Shown: positions 21,674 through 32,310, counted from the first letter of the stretch. The stretch: DNA of 64,000 nt from Cherax quadricarinatus (GCF_038502225.1 NC_091353.1:2304116-2368115); one strand, 5' to 3'. Notes: a model not told the origin generated them from the sequence alone. A program made the numbers and translations.

Positions 21674-24122
21674 GGAGTTTACCTGGAGAGAGTTCCGGGG
21701 GTCAACGCCCCCGCGGCCCGGTCTGTGACCAGGCCTCCTGGTGGATCAGAGCCTGATCAACCAGGCTGTTGCTGCTGGCTGCACGCAAACCAACGTACGA
21801 GCCACAGCCCGGCTGATCCGGAACTGACTTTAGGTGCTTGTCCAGTGCCAGCTTGAAGACTGCCAGGGGTCTGTTGGTAATCCCCCTTATGTGTGCTGGG
21901 AGGCAGTTGAACAGTCTCGGGCCTCTGACACTTATTGTATGGTCTCTTAACGTGCTAGTGACACCCCTGCTTTTCATTGGGGGGATGGTGCATCGTCTGC
22001 CAAGTCTTTTGCTTTCGTAGTGAGTGATTTTCGTGTGCAAGTTCGGTACTAGTCCCTCTAGGATTTTCCAGGTGTATATAATCATGTATCTCTCCCTTCT
22101 GCGTTCCAGGGAATACAGGTTTAGGGACCTCAAGCGCTCCCAATAATTGAGGTGTTTTATCTCCGTTATGCGCGCCGTGAAAGTTCTCTGTACATTTTCT
22201 AGGTCGGCAATTTCACCTGCCTTGAAAGGTGCTGTTAGTGTGCAGCAATATTCCAGCCTAGATAGAACAAGTGACCTGAAGAGTGTCATCATGGGCTTGG
22301 CCTCCCTAGTTTTGAAGGTTCTCATTATCCATCCTGTCATTTTTCTAGCAGATGCGATTGATACAATGTTATGGTCCTTGAAGGTGAGATCCTCCGACAT
22401 GATCACTCCCAGGTCTTTGACGTTGGTGTTTCGCTCTATTTTGTGGCCAGAATTTGTTTTGTACTCTGATGAAGATTTAATTTCCTCCTGTTTACCATAT
22501 CTGAGTAATTGAAATTTCTCATCGTTGAACTTCATATTGTTTTCTGCAGCCCAGTGAAAGATTTGGTTGATGTCTGCCTGGAGCTTTGCAGTGTCTGCAA
22601 TGGAAGACACTGTCATGCAGATTCGGGTGTCATCTGCAAAGGAAGACACGGTGCTGTGGCTGACATCCTTGTCTATGTCGGATATAAGGATGAGGAACAA
22701 GATGGGAGCGAGTACTGTGCCTTGTGGAACAGAGCTTTTCACCGTAGCTGCCTCGGACTTTACTCTGTTGACGATTACTCTCTGTGTTCTGTTAGTGAGG
22801 AAATTATAGATCCATCGACCGACTTTTCCTGTTATTCCTTTAGCACGCATTTTGTGCGCTATTACGCCATGGTCACACTTGTCGAAGGCTTTTGCAAAGT
22901 CTGTATATATTACATCTGCATTCTTTTTGTCTTCTAGTGCATTTAGGACCTTGTCGTAGTGGTCCAATAGTTGAGACAGACAGGAGCGACCTGTTCTAAA
23001 CCCATGTTGCCCTGGGTTGTGTAACTTATGGGTTTCTAGATGGGTGGTGATCTTGCTTCTTAGGACCCTTTCAAAGATTTTTATGATATGGGATGTTAGT
23101 GCTATCCGTCTGTAGTTCTTTGCTGTTGCTTTACTGCCCCCTTTGTGGAGTGGGGCTATGTCTGTTGTTTTTAGTAACTGTGGGACGACCCCCGTGTCCA
23201 TGCTCCCTCTCCATAGGATGGAAAAGGCTCGTGATAGGGGCTTCTTGCAGTTCTTGATGAACACAGAGTTCCATGAGTCTGGCCCTGGGGCAGAGTGCAT
23301 GGGCATGTCATTTATCGCCTGTTCGAAGTCATTTGGCGTCAGGATAACATCGGATAGGCTTGTGTTAATCAAATTTTGTGGCTCTCTCATAAAAAATTCG
23401 TTTTGATCTTCGACTCTCAGTCTGGTTAGCGGCTTGCTAAAAACTGAGTCATATTGGGACTTGAGTAGCTCACTCATTTCCTTGCTGTCATCTGTGTAGG
23501 ACCCATCTTGTTTAAGTAGGGGCCCAATACTGGACGTTGTTCTCGATTTTGATTTGGCATAGGAGAAGAAATACTTTGGGTTTCTTTCGATTTCATTTAT
23601 GGCTTTTAGTTCTTCCCGCGATTCCTGACTCCTAAAGGATTCTTTTAGCTTAAGTTCGATGCTTGCTATTTCTCTGACCAGTGTCTCCCTACGCATTTCA
23701 GATATATTGACCTCTTTTAGCCGCTCTGTTATTCTTTTCCGTCGCCTGTAAAGGGAGTGCCTGTCTCTTTCTGTTTTACATCTACTCCTCCTTTTTCTTA
23801 GAGGAATAAGCCTTGTGCATACATCGAGTGCCACCGAGTTAATCTGTTCTAGGCATAAGTTGGGGTCTGTGTTGCTTAGTATATCTTCCCAGCTTATATC
23901 GGTTAGGACTTGGTTTACTTGGTCCCACTTTATGTTTTTGTTATTGAAGTTGAATTTGGTGAATGCTCCCTCGTGACTAATCTCATTATGTCGGTCTGGG
24001 GCTCCGCGCATACATGACTGAACCTCAATTATGTTGTGATCTGAGTATATTGTTTTTGATATGGTGATATTTCTTATCAGATCGTCATTGTTAGTGAAGA
24101 TGAGGTCTAGTGTATTCTCCAG
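21674..24122 (-). mobile_element. LINE-A copy 3, inserted in the 22-bp minisatellite
   Basis: 5'-truncated minus-strand copy whose RT frame is uninterrupted from the truncation point to the stop at 21702. It begins inside the endonuclease domain (LENTLDLIFTNNDDLIRN), includes the endonuclease SDHNI motif, RT boxes APGPDSWNSV, GFRTGRSCLSQLL, FAKAFDKCDH, SVPQGTVLAPILF and SSFADDTRIC. Both sides are the same 22-bp minisatellite. Few differences from the 25.8-29.7 kb copy suggest recent insertion. Confidence 0.92.
21702..24122 (-). CDS. LINE-A ORF2 fragment (endonuclease C-term + reverse transcriptase), intact frame
   Basis: About 805 codons without a stop. It encodes the last part of the apurinic-type endonuclease, the linker, the RT fingers/palm with FADD, and the C-terminal domain ending SQTGPRGR. 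The frame runs without a stop into the flanking minisatellite to 24356, producing an artificial N-terminal repeat of GGACCRGGRS/LQRWEE type; that extension is not part of the LINE. No start codon of its own remains, so protein production is unlikely. Confidence 0.8.
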   Translation of the reverse strand: MENTLDLIFTNNDDLIRNITISKTIYSDHNIIEVQSCMRGAPDRHNEISHEGAFTKFNFNNKNIKWDQVNQVLTDISWEDILSNTDPNLCLEQINSVALDVCTRLIPLRKRRSRCKTERDRHSLYRRRKRITERLKEVNISEMRRETLVREIASIELKLKESFRSQESREELKAINEIERNPKYFFSYAKSKSRTTSSIGPLLKQDGSYTDDSKEMSELLKSQYDSVFSKPLTRLRVEDQNEFFMREPQNLINTSLSDVILTPNDFEQAINDMPMHSAPGPDSWNSVFIKNCKKPLSRAFSILWRGSMDTGVVPQLLKTTDIAPLHKGGSKATAKNYRRIALTSHIIKIFERVLRSKITTHLETHKLHNPGQHGFRTGRSCLSQLLDHYDKVLNALEDKKNADVIYTDFAKAFDKCDHGVIAHKMRAKGITGKVGRWIYNFLTNRTQRVIVNRVKSEAATVKSSVPQGTVLAPILFLILISDIDKDVSHSTVSSFADDTRICMTVSSIADTAKLQADINQIFHWAAENNMKFNDEKFQLLRYGKQEEIKSSSEYKTNSGHKIERNTNVKDLGVIMSEDLTFKDHNIVSIASARKMTGWIMRTFKTREAKPMMTLFRSLVLSRLEYCCTLTAPFKAGEIADLENVQRTFTARITEIKHLNYWERLRSLNLYSLERRRERYMIIYTWKILEGLVPNLHTKITHYESKRLGRRCTIPPMKSRGVTSTLRDHTISVRGPRLFNCLPAHIRGITNRPLAVFKLALDKHLKSVPDQPGCGSYVGLRAASSNSLVDQALIHQEAWSQTGPRGR

Positions 24123-24398
24123 TAAGCTCCTCTCACCTCTGCAACAAGCTCCTCCCACCTCTGCAACAAGCTCCTCCCACCTCTGCTGTAGGCTCCTCCC
24201 ACCTCTGCAGAAAGCTCCTCCCACCTCTGCTGTAAGCTCCTCCCACCTCTGCAGAAAGCTCCTCCCACCTCTGCAACAAGCTCCTCCCACCTCTGCTGTA
24301 AGCTCCTCCCACCTCTGCAGAAAGCTCCTCCCACCTCTGCAACAAGCTCCTCCCACCTCTGCAACAAGCTCCTCCCACCTCTGCTGTAAGCTCCTCCC
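24123..24398. repeat. 22-bp minisatellite, right half
   Basis: About 12-13 tandem 22-bp units; variants ending GCAAC, GCTGT and GCAGA alternate irregularly. All forward and reverse frames are largely open because the unit lacks stops, giving spurious ORFs. Confidence 0.95.
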
Positions 24399-24446
24399 AC
24401 ATTGTAATAATATTAAGTGGTATATTTAGTGTATTAGAAGAAAAAA

Positions 24447-24840
24447 ACAAAATCTGCACACAGAAATCACTCCCTACGAAAGTAAAAGACTGGGCAGGCG
24501 ATTCAAAATGCCCCCAATAAAAAGTAGAGGCGCCATTGGTACACTAAGAGAAAACACTATAAGTGTCCGGGGCCCAAGACTGTTCAACAGCCTCCCATCA
24601 AGCATTAGGGGAATTACCAATAAACCCCTGGCTGCCTTCAAGAGAAAGCTGGACAGATACCTAAAGTCAGTGCCGGATCAGCCGGGCTGTGGCTCGTACG
24701 TTGGACTGCGTGCGGCCAGCAGTAACAGCCTAGTTGATCAGGCCCTGATCCATCGGGAGGTCTGGTCATGGACCGGACCGCGGGGGCGTTGATCCCCGGA
24801 ATAGCCTCCAGGTAACCTCCAGGTAACCATGCCTAGCCCT
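24447..24840 (+). pseudogene. LINE-A subfamily copy, 3' end only
   Basis: Plus strand, starting at the segment NLHTEITPYESKRLG; contains RGPRLFNSLPSSIRGITNKP and SVPDQPGCGSYVGLRAASSN. About 15-20% different from the young copies by eye. Tail CCTCCAGGTAACCTCCAGGT. Confidence 0.85.
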
Positions 24841-25150
24841 TCTAGGGTAGGGTAGGTGCCTGAGCCAGAGCTTGCAGCTCACAAGACTGTTATTCCCATT
24901 AGCCCCCTTGGGGCGAGGATGGTAGACCAGAGAGGCCTAGCTTCTCCCTACGAGCCCCGTGAGGGCTGGGAATGTGGCTAGGCCTGGGGATAGTTGGTCC
25001 CAAAGATGAGGAGGTACTTGTACCTCCTCCCATGGGAGACTTAGGTCTCAGACACTCCCAAGACAGGGAGCCAAGGCCGGGCCACCACTTGGAAAATGCC
25101 CGGGCCGGGAGAATACCGGCGAATCTTTAATAATAAAGACAGAAAATTAA
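24841..25150. repeat. GC-rich unclassified sequence
   Basis: Compositionally distinct GC-rich block following the LINE tail, ending with CTTTAATAATAAAGAC. It looks like a dispersed repeat, but no second copy is in this window. Confidence 0.35.
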
Positions 25151-25196
25151 GAAACAAACAAAAATATATAAAGAATTCACCTCGCACTTACGCATA

Positions 25197-25312
25197 TATT
25201 TACCTGGCGAGTCGTCACCTGACATAAATTTACCTGGCGGGTCGTCACCTGACATAAATTTACCTGGCGGGTCCTCACCTGACATATTTACCTGGCGGGT
25301 CGTCACCTGACA
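25197..25312. repeat. 30-bp minisatellite, about four units
   Basis: Units begin TACCTGGCGGGTCGTCACCT at 25201, 25231, 25261 and 25289; the last spacing is 28 bp. Confidence 0.9.
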
Positions 25313-25486
25313 TGTTTCAAGTAGGTATAATTTGCTTTAGAAACATTTTATTACGATGAGCTTTTTCACCAAAATGTTCCCAGATACTTACACTATTTTT
25401 CTGTAAACAAAACCCAAAATCATATTTTTTTCGCATAATTATCATGACTGCGTCAGAAATTGACCCACGGCACACATAACTGCGAC

Positions 25487-25575
25487 AAAACACCTCAATT
25501 ACTGGGAATGCTTAAAGTTCCTCAACCTGTACTCCCTAGAACACAGGCGAGAGAGATTCATGATTATATACACAC
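25487..25575 (+). mobile_element. LINE-A internal fragment
   Basis: AACACCTCAATTACTGGGAA ... GATTATATACAC corresponds to the LINE-A segment 'HLNYWERLRFLNLYS' (compare 19595-19680). Broken on the right by a TA array. Confidence 0.7.
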
Positions 25576-25577
25576 TT

Positions 25578-25683
<106 letters not shown>

Positions 25684-25879
25684 GTGCTGAATAGCCAGAA
25701 CTTGCGATCTTGGCTTAAATAGCAACGTTCATCTTGCCATATAGGACAAGTGAAAATTTGTGTATGCAATAATTTCGCCAAAATCATTCTGAACCTAACG
25801 AAAAAAAATATATTTGATTGTGTTTGTTTAGTACTAAATTATTGTTTACCTGGAGTTTACCTGGAGAGAGTTTCGGGGG

Positions 25880-28800
25880 TCAACGCCCCCGCGGCCCGGT
25901 CTGTGACCAGGCCTCCTGGTGGATCAGCGCCTGATCAACCAGGCTGTTGCTGCTGGCTGCACGCAAACCAACGTACGAGCCACAGCCCGGCTGATCAGGA
26001 ACTGACTTTAGGTGCTTGTCCAGTGCCAGCTTGAAGACTGCCAGGGGTCTGTTGGTAATCCCCCTTATGTGTGCTGGGAGGCAGTTGAACAGTCTCGGTC
26101 CCCTGACACTTATTGTATGGTCTCTTAACGTGCTAGTGACACCCCTGCTTTTCATTGGGGGGATGGTGCATCGTCTGCCAAGTCTTTTGCTTTCGTAGTG
26201 AGTGATTTTCGTGTGCAAGTTCGGTACTAGTCCCTCTAGGATTTTCCAGGTGTATATAATCATGTATCTCTCCCTCCTGCGTTCCAGGGAATACAGGTTT
26301 AGAAACCTCAAGCGCTCCCAGTAATTGAGGTGTTTTATCTCCGTTATGCGCGCCGTGAAAGTTCTCTGTACATTTTCTAGGTCGGCAATTTCACCTGCCT
26401 TGAAAGGTGCTGTTAGAGTGCAGCAATATTCCAGCCTAGATAGAACAAGTGACCTGAAGAGTGTCATCATGGGCTTGGCCTCCCTAGTTTTGAAGGTTCT
26501 CATTATCCATCCTGTCATTTTTCTAGCAGATGCGATTGATACAATGTTATGGTCCTTGAAGGTGAGATCCTCCGACATAATCACTCCCAGGTCTTTGACG
26601 TTGGTGTTTCGCTCTATTTTGTGGCCAGAATTTGTTTTGTACTCTGATGAAGATTTAATTTCCTCATGTTTACCATATCTGAGTAATTGAAATTTCTCAT
26701 CGTTGAACTTCATATTGTTTTCTGCAGCCCACTGAAAGATTTGGTTGAGGTCCGCCTGGAGCCTTGCAGTGTCTGCAATGGAAGACACTGTCATGCAGAT
26801 TCGGGTGTCATCTGCAAAGGAAGACACGGTGCTGTGGCTGACATCCTTGTCTATGTCGGATATGAGGATGAGGAACAAGATGGGAGCTAGTACTGTGCCT
26901 TGTGGAACAGAGCTTTTCACCGTAGCTGCCTCGGACTTTACTCTGTTGACGACTACTCTCTGTGTTCTGTTAGTGAGGAAATTATAGATCCATCGACCAA
27001 CTTTTCCTGTTATTCCTTTAGCGCGCATTTTGTGCGCTATTACGCCATGGTCACACTTGTCGAAGGCTTTTGCAAAGTCTGTATATATTACATCTGCATT
27101 CTTTTTGTCTTCTAGTGCATTTAGGACCTTGTCGTAGTGATCCAGTAGTTGAGACAGACAGGAGCGACCTGTTCTAAACCCATGTTGCCCTGGGTTGTGT
27201 AACTGATGGGTTTCTAGATGGGTGGTGATCTTGCTTCTTAGGACCCTTTCAAAGATTTTTATGATATGGGATGTTAGTGCTATTGGTCTGTAGTTCTTTG
27301 CTGTTGCTTTACTGCCCCCTTTGTGGAGTGGGGCTATGTCTGTTGTTTTTAGTAACTGAGGGACGACCCCCGTGTCCATGCTCCCTCTCCATAGGATGGA
27401 AAAGGCTCGTGATAGGGGCTTCTTGCAGTTCTTGATGAACACAGAGTTCCATGAGTCTGGCCCTGGGGCAGAGTGCATGGGCATGTCATTTATCGCCTGT
27501 TCGAAGTCATTTGGCGTCAGGATAACATCGGATAGGCTTGTGTTAATCAAATTTTGTGGCTCTCTCATAAAAAATTCATTTTGATCTTCGACTCTCAGTC
27601 TGGTTAGCGGCTTGCTAAAAACTGAGTCATATTGGGACTTGAGTAGCTCACTCATTTCCTTGCTGTCATCTGTGTAGGACCCATCTTGTTTAAGTAGGGG
27701 CCCAATACTGGACGTTGTTCTCGATTTTGATTTGGCATAGGAGAAGAAATACTTTGGGTTTCTTTCGATTTCATTTATGGCTTTTAGTTCTTCCCGCGAT
27801 TCCTGACTCCTAAAGGATTCTTTTAGCTTAAGTTCGATGCTTGCTATTTCTCTGACCAGTGTCTCCCTGCGCATTTCTGATATATTGACCTCTTTTAGCC
27901 GCTCTGTTATTCTTTTCCGTCGCCTGTAAAGGGAGCGCCTGTCTCTTTCTATTTTACATCTACTCCTCCTTTTTCTTAGAGGAATAAGCCTTGTGCATAC
28001 ATCGAGTGCCACCGAGTTAATCTGTTCTAGGCATAAGTTGGGGTCTGTGTTGCTTAGTATATCTTCCCAGCTTATATCGGTTAGGACTTGGTTTACTTGG
28101 TCCCACTTTATGTTTTTGTTATTGAAGTTGAATTTGGTGAATGCTCCCTCGTGACTAGTCTCATTTTGTCGGTCTGGGGCTCCACGCATACATGTCTGAA
28201 CCTCAATTATGTTGTGATCTGAGTATATTGTTTTTGATATGGTGACATTTCTTATCAGATCATCATTGTTAGTGAAGATGAGGTCTAGTGTATTCTCCAG
28301 TCTAGTAGGCTCTATTATTTGCTGGTTTAAATTGAATTTTGTGCAGAGATTTAAAAGCTCGTGTGAGTGTGAGTTTTCATCAGAGCTGCCTCCTGGTGTT
28401 ATTACTGCAACAATATTATTTGCTATATTCCTCCATTTTAGGTGCCTTAAGTTGAAATCCCCCAGGAGCAAGATGTTGGGTGCAGGAGCTGGAAGATTTT
28501 CCAGACAGTGGTCAATTTTTAACAGCTGTTCCTGGAATTGCTGGGATGTTGCATCCGGAGGCTTGTAGACTACCACAATGACTAGGTTTTGGTTCTCGAC
28601 CTTTACTGCTAAAACTTCCACTACGTCATTTGAGGCATTAAGCAGTTCTGTGCAAACAAGTGACTCTGCAATGTACAGGCCAACCCCCCCCTTTTGCCTG
28701 TTCACTCTGTCACATCTGTATAGGTTGTAACCTGGGATCCATATTTCGTTGTCCAAGTGATCCTTTATGTGGGTCTCAGTGAAAGCCGCGAACATTGCCT

Positions 28801-28972
28801 TTGCCTCTGCAAGCAGTCCACGGATGAAAGGTATTTTGTTGTTTATTGCTGGCTTTAGACCCTGTATATTTGCAAAGAAGAATGTTATCGGACTGGTGGT
28901 ATTGTTGGTACTGGGGGGGGATTTTTTTTCCGGCATTAGTATCTGTATCTGTTGGTTTGGAGTGGAGGCCAT
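25880..28972 (-). CDS. LINE-A ORF2: endonuclease-reverse transcriptase (intact)
   Basis: 1030 codons from ATG at 28972 (a GTG 15 bases upstream is not a plausible eukaryotic start). N-terminal apurinic-type endonuclease, about residues 25-260: ANIQGL, the catalytic FTETHI, KGGVGLYI, LLLGDFNLRHLKW and SDHNII (Asp at about residue 252). RT about residues 450-760: APGPDSWNSVFIKNC, SHIIKIFERVLR, GFRTGRSCLSQLL, YTDFAKAFDKCDH, VPQGTVLAPILFLILI and catalytic SSFADDTR (Asp pair at about 721-722). The C-terminal domain has LEYCCTL and RGPRLFNCLP. No stop or frameshift, so it could encode an active enzyme that nicks DNA and reverse-transcribes LINE RNA. Translation probably depends on reinitiation after ORF1. 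Confidence 0.93.
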   Translation of the reverse strand: MASTPNQQIQILMPEKKSPPSTNNTTSPITFFFANIQGLKPAINNKIPFIRGLLAEAKAMFAAFTETHIKDHLDNEIWIPGYNLYRCDRVNRQKGGVGLYIAESLVCTELLNASNDVVEVLAVKVENQNLVIVVVYKPPDATSQQFQEQLLKIDHCLENLPAPAPNILLLGDFNLRHLKWRNIANNIVAVITPGGSSDENSHSHELLNLCTKFNLNQQIIEPTRLENTLDLIFTNNDDLIRNVTISKTIYSDHNIIEVQTCMRGAPDRQNETSHEGAFTKFNFNNKNIKWDQVNQVLTDISWEDILSNTDPNLCLEQINSVALDVCTRLIPLRKRRSRCKIERDRRSLYRRRKRITERLKEVNISEMRRETLVREIASIELKLKESFRSQESREELKAINEIERNPKYFFSYAKSKSRTTSSIGPLLKQDGSYTDDSKEMSELLKSQYDSVFSKPLTRLRVEDQNEFFMREPQNLINTSLSDVILTPNDFEQAINDMPMHSAPGPDSWNSVFIKNCKKPLSRAFSILWRGSMDTGVVPQLLKTTDIAPLHKGGSKATAKNYRPIALTSHIIKIFERVLRSKITTHLETHQLHNPGQHGFRTGRSCLSQLLDHYDKVLNALEDKKNADVIYTDFAKAFDKCDHGVIAHKMRAKGITGKVGRWIYNFLTNRTQRVVVNRVKSEAATVKSSVPQGTVLAPILFLILISDIDKDVSHSTVSSFADDTRICMTVSSIADTARLQADLNQIFQWAAENNMKFNDEKFQLLRYGKHEEIKSSSEYKTNSGHKIERNTNVKDLGVIMSEDLTFKDHNIVSIASARKMTGWIMRTFKTREAKPMMTLFRSLVLSRLEYCCTLTAPFKAGEIADLENVQRTFTARITEIKHLNYWERLRFLNLYSLERRRERYMIIYTWKILEGLVPNLHTKITHYESKRLGRRCTIPPMKSRGVTSTLRDHTISVRGPRLFNCLPAHIRGITNRPLAVFKLALDKHLKSVPDQPGCGSYVGLRAASSNSLVDQALIHQEAWSQTGPRGR

Positions 28973-29725
28973 CGACTGTGGTTCCACTCCAGGAATGACT
29001 GGATTTGGTGTACGATTTCTGCCATTTCCTGCCAGTTTTTTTTTCTTCCTGGCACTAAAAAACCTCTCCCTCTTGAGTGGCTGTGGCTACCCAGGTTTTC
29101 CCATGGCCTGGATGTTTTGTATCTTTTTGTCCCCTTTAGATGGTATGCCTGGCAATTTAAGTTATAGCACAGTCTTTCCTGTACTGAAGAGGTACACATT
29201 TCAGGGTGAAAAAGCTTACAGGAAGGGAGTTTGCATTTTCCTGTTGTCATATGGGCATGACATTTTCTAGGGTGGTCATAGTTGCATGTCCCATCTGTTT
29301 TTCCAGATTTCCCATGCCAGCAGATACCAAGTGCATAGTATGTGCACAGGCTTGGTTTCCGTTTGCCTTGGGTTTCTGTGACTGTATTCCCTGTTGGTGC
29401 ATGTTTCCCTGTCTTATTCCTATCCTCCTTAGCACCAACAATGGAGCTCCCACCAGTTGTTTTTGGTAATTTATCCTCACTATTGCTATTGGAGTCCTCT
29501 TGTTTGCTATTTCCTGCGGTATTTCTGGTTTGCAATATTGGTTTTATCTTATCTTTGACTACACTTGTTTCCCTACTATGGCTCCTGTCCTCTATGAGGT
29601 CATTTATATGTATTCCTTCCTGCGTATAATTCCCGACTACCTGGACAAAATCTCCAGCTTCACCATTACTGTCTCCCAGGACAATATCTCCAACTTCACC
29701 ATTTCTGTCTCCCAGGACAGTATTT
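28936..29725 (-). CDS. LINE-A ORF1: CCCH zinc-finger protein (5' truncated)
   Basis: About 262 codons open from the truncation point near 29725 to the stop at 28936-28938. N-terminal part: an acidic tandem motif (VLGDRNGE / VLGDSNGE), then a Ser/Asn/Lys-rich linker. Three cysteine-histidine units follow in 29346-29140: C-x7-C-x11-C-x3-H, C-x8-C-x4-C-x3-H and C-x8-C-x4-C-x3-H. The last two fit the CCCH type found in RNA-binding proteins. The C-terminus is basic (SRGRGFLVPGRKKNW). By position it is the RNA-binding ORF1 protein of the LINE. The usual ORF1 domains I know (CCHC knuckles, RRM, esterase, coiled coil) are not apparent. No ATG is left near the 5' end, so this copy is probably not translated normally. 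Confidence 0.75.
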
Positions 29726-29936
29726 AAAATATATTTAGTTGGGTTAGGCTAAAATAAATTGTTCTTGTTATAATAAGGTTAGGTAAGTTTTATAAGTTCC
29801 TTTTGGTGCAAAATTATAAATTTTTACATCAACATTAATGAAAAAAATATATCTTTAAACGTATAAGAGAAAATTTTAGGAAGGACTTAATTTTAAATGA
29901 GTTCTTGCTAATTGACCAGTTTTACATATTCGGCAC

Positions 29937-29939
<3 letters not shown>

Positions 29940-30012
<73 letters not shown>
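29940..30012. repeat. (TA)n microsatellite
   Basis: TA run right of MITE copy 2. Confidence 0.95.
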
Positions 30013-30013
<1 letters not shown>

Positions 30014-30069
30014 CAATGTACACTATGTATAGGATATGAATATAAATGCACCACATGATGATTAAAGAG

Positions 30070-32012
30070 CAAGCACAGAAGCCAGAGAGAGTTAGTTTAA
30101 TATCTTCAAGAAGATCTAAAAGCCATAAAGGAAACTGAAAAATAAAAAAAATACTTCTTCTCTTATGCCAAATCTAAGGAAAATCCAACATCCAGTATTG
30201 GGCCCCTGCTTAGGCGGGATGGGACATACAGAGATGATAGCCAAGAAATGAGTGAGATACTAAAGTCCCAATATGACTCAGTGTTCAGCCAGCCACTGCC
30301 CACTCTAAGGGTCGACAATCCAAATGAATTCTTTATGAACGAAACCCAAAATTTGGTCATCCCAAAACTCTCGGATATTATTTTAACTCCACAAGACTTT
30401 GAAGATGCAATTAATGACATGCCCATGCACTCTGCCCCAGGCCCAGACTCGTGGAACTCTGTGTTCATCAAGAATTGCAAGAAGCTCCTATCGCGTGCCT
30501 TCAGCATTTTATGGAGAGGGAGCATGGACACAGGGGTCATCCTACACACACTAAAAACAACAGACATAGCCCCACTCTACAAAGGTGGCAGTAAAGTAAT
30601 TGCAAAGAACCACAGACCGATGGCACTAACATCCCATATCATAAAAATCTTTGAGAGGGTTCTAAGAAGCAAGATAGCCAACCACCTAGATGCCCATCAG
30701 TTACACAACCCAGGGCAACACGGGTTTACTGGACCACCAGGACAAGGTCCAGGATGCTGTAGAAGATAAACAAAATACAGATGTAGTATACACAGACTTT
30801 GCAAAAGCTTTAGACAAGTGTGACCATGGTGTAGTAGCAAACAAAATGTGTGATAGAGGAATAACGGGAAAAGTTGGTAGATGGATCTACATCTTCCTGA
30901 CAAACAGAACACAAAGAATAATAGTAAACAGAGTAAAGTCTCAGACAGCCATGATAAAAAGCTCTGTTCCACAAGGCACAGTACTCGCTACCATTCTATT
31001 CCTCATCCTCATTTCTGACATAGACAGAGGTGTAAGTCATAGCTCCGTGTCTTCCTTTGCGGATGACACCCGGATCACCATGACAGCGACCTCCATCGAA
31101 GACACTGCCAGACTCCAAGCGGACATCAACCAAATCTTCGAATGGGCAACTCAAAACAATATGAAGTTCAAGGAAGAGAAATTTCAACTACTCAGATATA
31201 GAAAACTTGAAGAAATTAAAAATGTGTCAGGGTATACCACAAATTCTAACCATACAATAGAGCGGAAAAGTAATGTGAAGGACCTGGGAGTGATAATGTC
31301 AGTGGACCTCGCCTTCAAAGACCACAACAATGTATCTACCTCGTCTGCTAGGAAAATGGTAGGATGGATAATGAGAACCTTCAAAACTAGGGATGCCAAG
31401 CCCATGATGATTCTCTTCAAATCGCTTGTGCTCTCTAGGCTGGAATACTGCTGTACACTAACGGCCCCCTTCAAGGCTGGCAACATTGCAGACCTGGAGA
31501 GTGTACAAAGAACTTTCACGGCACACATAAGTGTGATAAGGCACCTAAACTACTGGGAACGGTTGAAGGTCCTTGATCTGTATTCTCTCGAATGCAGGCG
31601 AGAGAGATACATGATAATATACACTAGGAGGTCCTGGAGGGATTGGAACCAAACCTGCATACGAAAGTCACTCTATATGAATGGAAAAGATTCGGCAGGA
31701 GATGCAAAATTCCCCCGATGAAAAGCAGGGGTGCCACGAGTACACTGAGAGACAACACAGTAAGTGTCCGGTGCCGAAGACTGTTCAATTGCCTCCCAGC
31801 ATACATAAAGGGGATTACCAATAGACCCCTGGCTGTCTTCAAGAAGGCACTGGACAGGCACCTAAAGTCAGTACCTGAACAACCGGGCAGTGGTTCGTAC
31901 GTCAGCTTGCGTGTGGCCAGCAGTAACAGCCTGGTTGATCAGACCCTGATCCACCATGATGCCTGGTCTCAGACCGGGCCGCGGGGGAGTTGACCCCCGA
32001 AACCCTCTCTAG
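30070..32012 (+). pseudogene. LINE-A subfamily copy, old, RT to 3' end
   Basis: Plus strand. 30163-30769: KYFFSYAKSK-like start, SSIGPLL, SQYDSVFSQPLPTLRV, APGPDSWNSVFIKNC, LTSHIIKIFERVLR. Near 30727, part of the 'GFRTGRSCLSQLLDH' segment is missing and the frame shifts; 30690-31721 continues with VYTDFAKALDKCDH, VPQGTVLATILFLILI, SSFADDTRITMTA. A second shift near 31630-31640 moves to the frame 31643-31993 ending SQTGPRGS. Clearly more diverged than the young copies, so an older subfamily. Confidence 0.88.
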
Positions 32013-32020
32013 GTATTAGA

Positions 32021-32310
32021 GATAAGGTAAGATTTCGTTCGGATTTTTTACCCCAGAGGGTTAGCCACCTAGGATAACCCAAGAAAGTCAGTGCGTCATC
32101 GAGGACTGTCTAACTTATTTCCATTGTGGTCCTCAATCTTGTCCCCCAGGATGCGACCCACACCAGTCGACTAACACCCGGGTACCTATTTGCTGCTTGG
32201 TGAACAGGACAACAAGTGTAAGGAAACGTGTCGGAATGTTTCCAACCGCCGGGAATCGAACCCGGCCCCTCTGAAGCGGGAGCTTTATCCACCAGGCCAC
32301 CGGGCCGCCT
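32021..32310 (-). mobile_element. tRNA-derived SINE (family S, TCTTA tail)
   Basis: Minus-strand sibling of 16061-16350. A few bases are missing beside box B (CGGGTTCGATTCCCGGC retained). It lies directly downstream of the old LINE-A copy. Confidence 0.88.

Larger units (their letters stand above)
25846..29725 (-). mobile_element. LINE-A copy with ORF1 and intact ORF2 (longest copy)
   Basis: 3.9-kb minus-strand non-LTR retrotransposon of CR1/jockey type (endonuclease upstream of RT, short repeated 3' tail CTCCAGGTAAA instead of poly-A). It carries a 5'-truncated ORF1 with three CCCH fingers and a complete ORF2, overlapping by 37 bases. No 5' UTR remains. It is nested in a MITE, which is itself in a TA array. 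It is the best reference copy for all LINE-A pieces in this window. Confidence 0.93.

Noticed and set aside
21522..24398. CRISPR-like array of 22-bp repeats
   Set aside because: Units are directly adjacent with no spacers, and the window is eukaryotic.
21479..24429. Repeat proteins of SSHLCCKLLPP or GGACCRGGRSLQ type
   Set aside because: Translation of the stop-free 22-bp minisatellite; exists in several frames on both strands.
28767..29270. 167-residue hydrophobic plus-strand frame
   Set aside because: Antisense shadow of LINE-A ORF1/ORF2.
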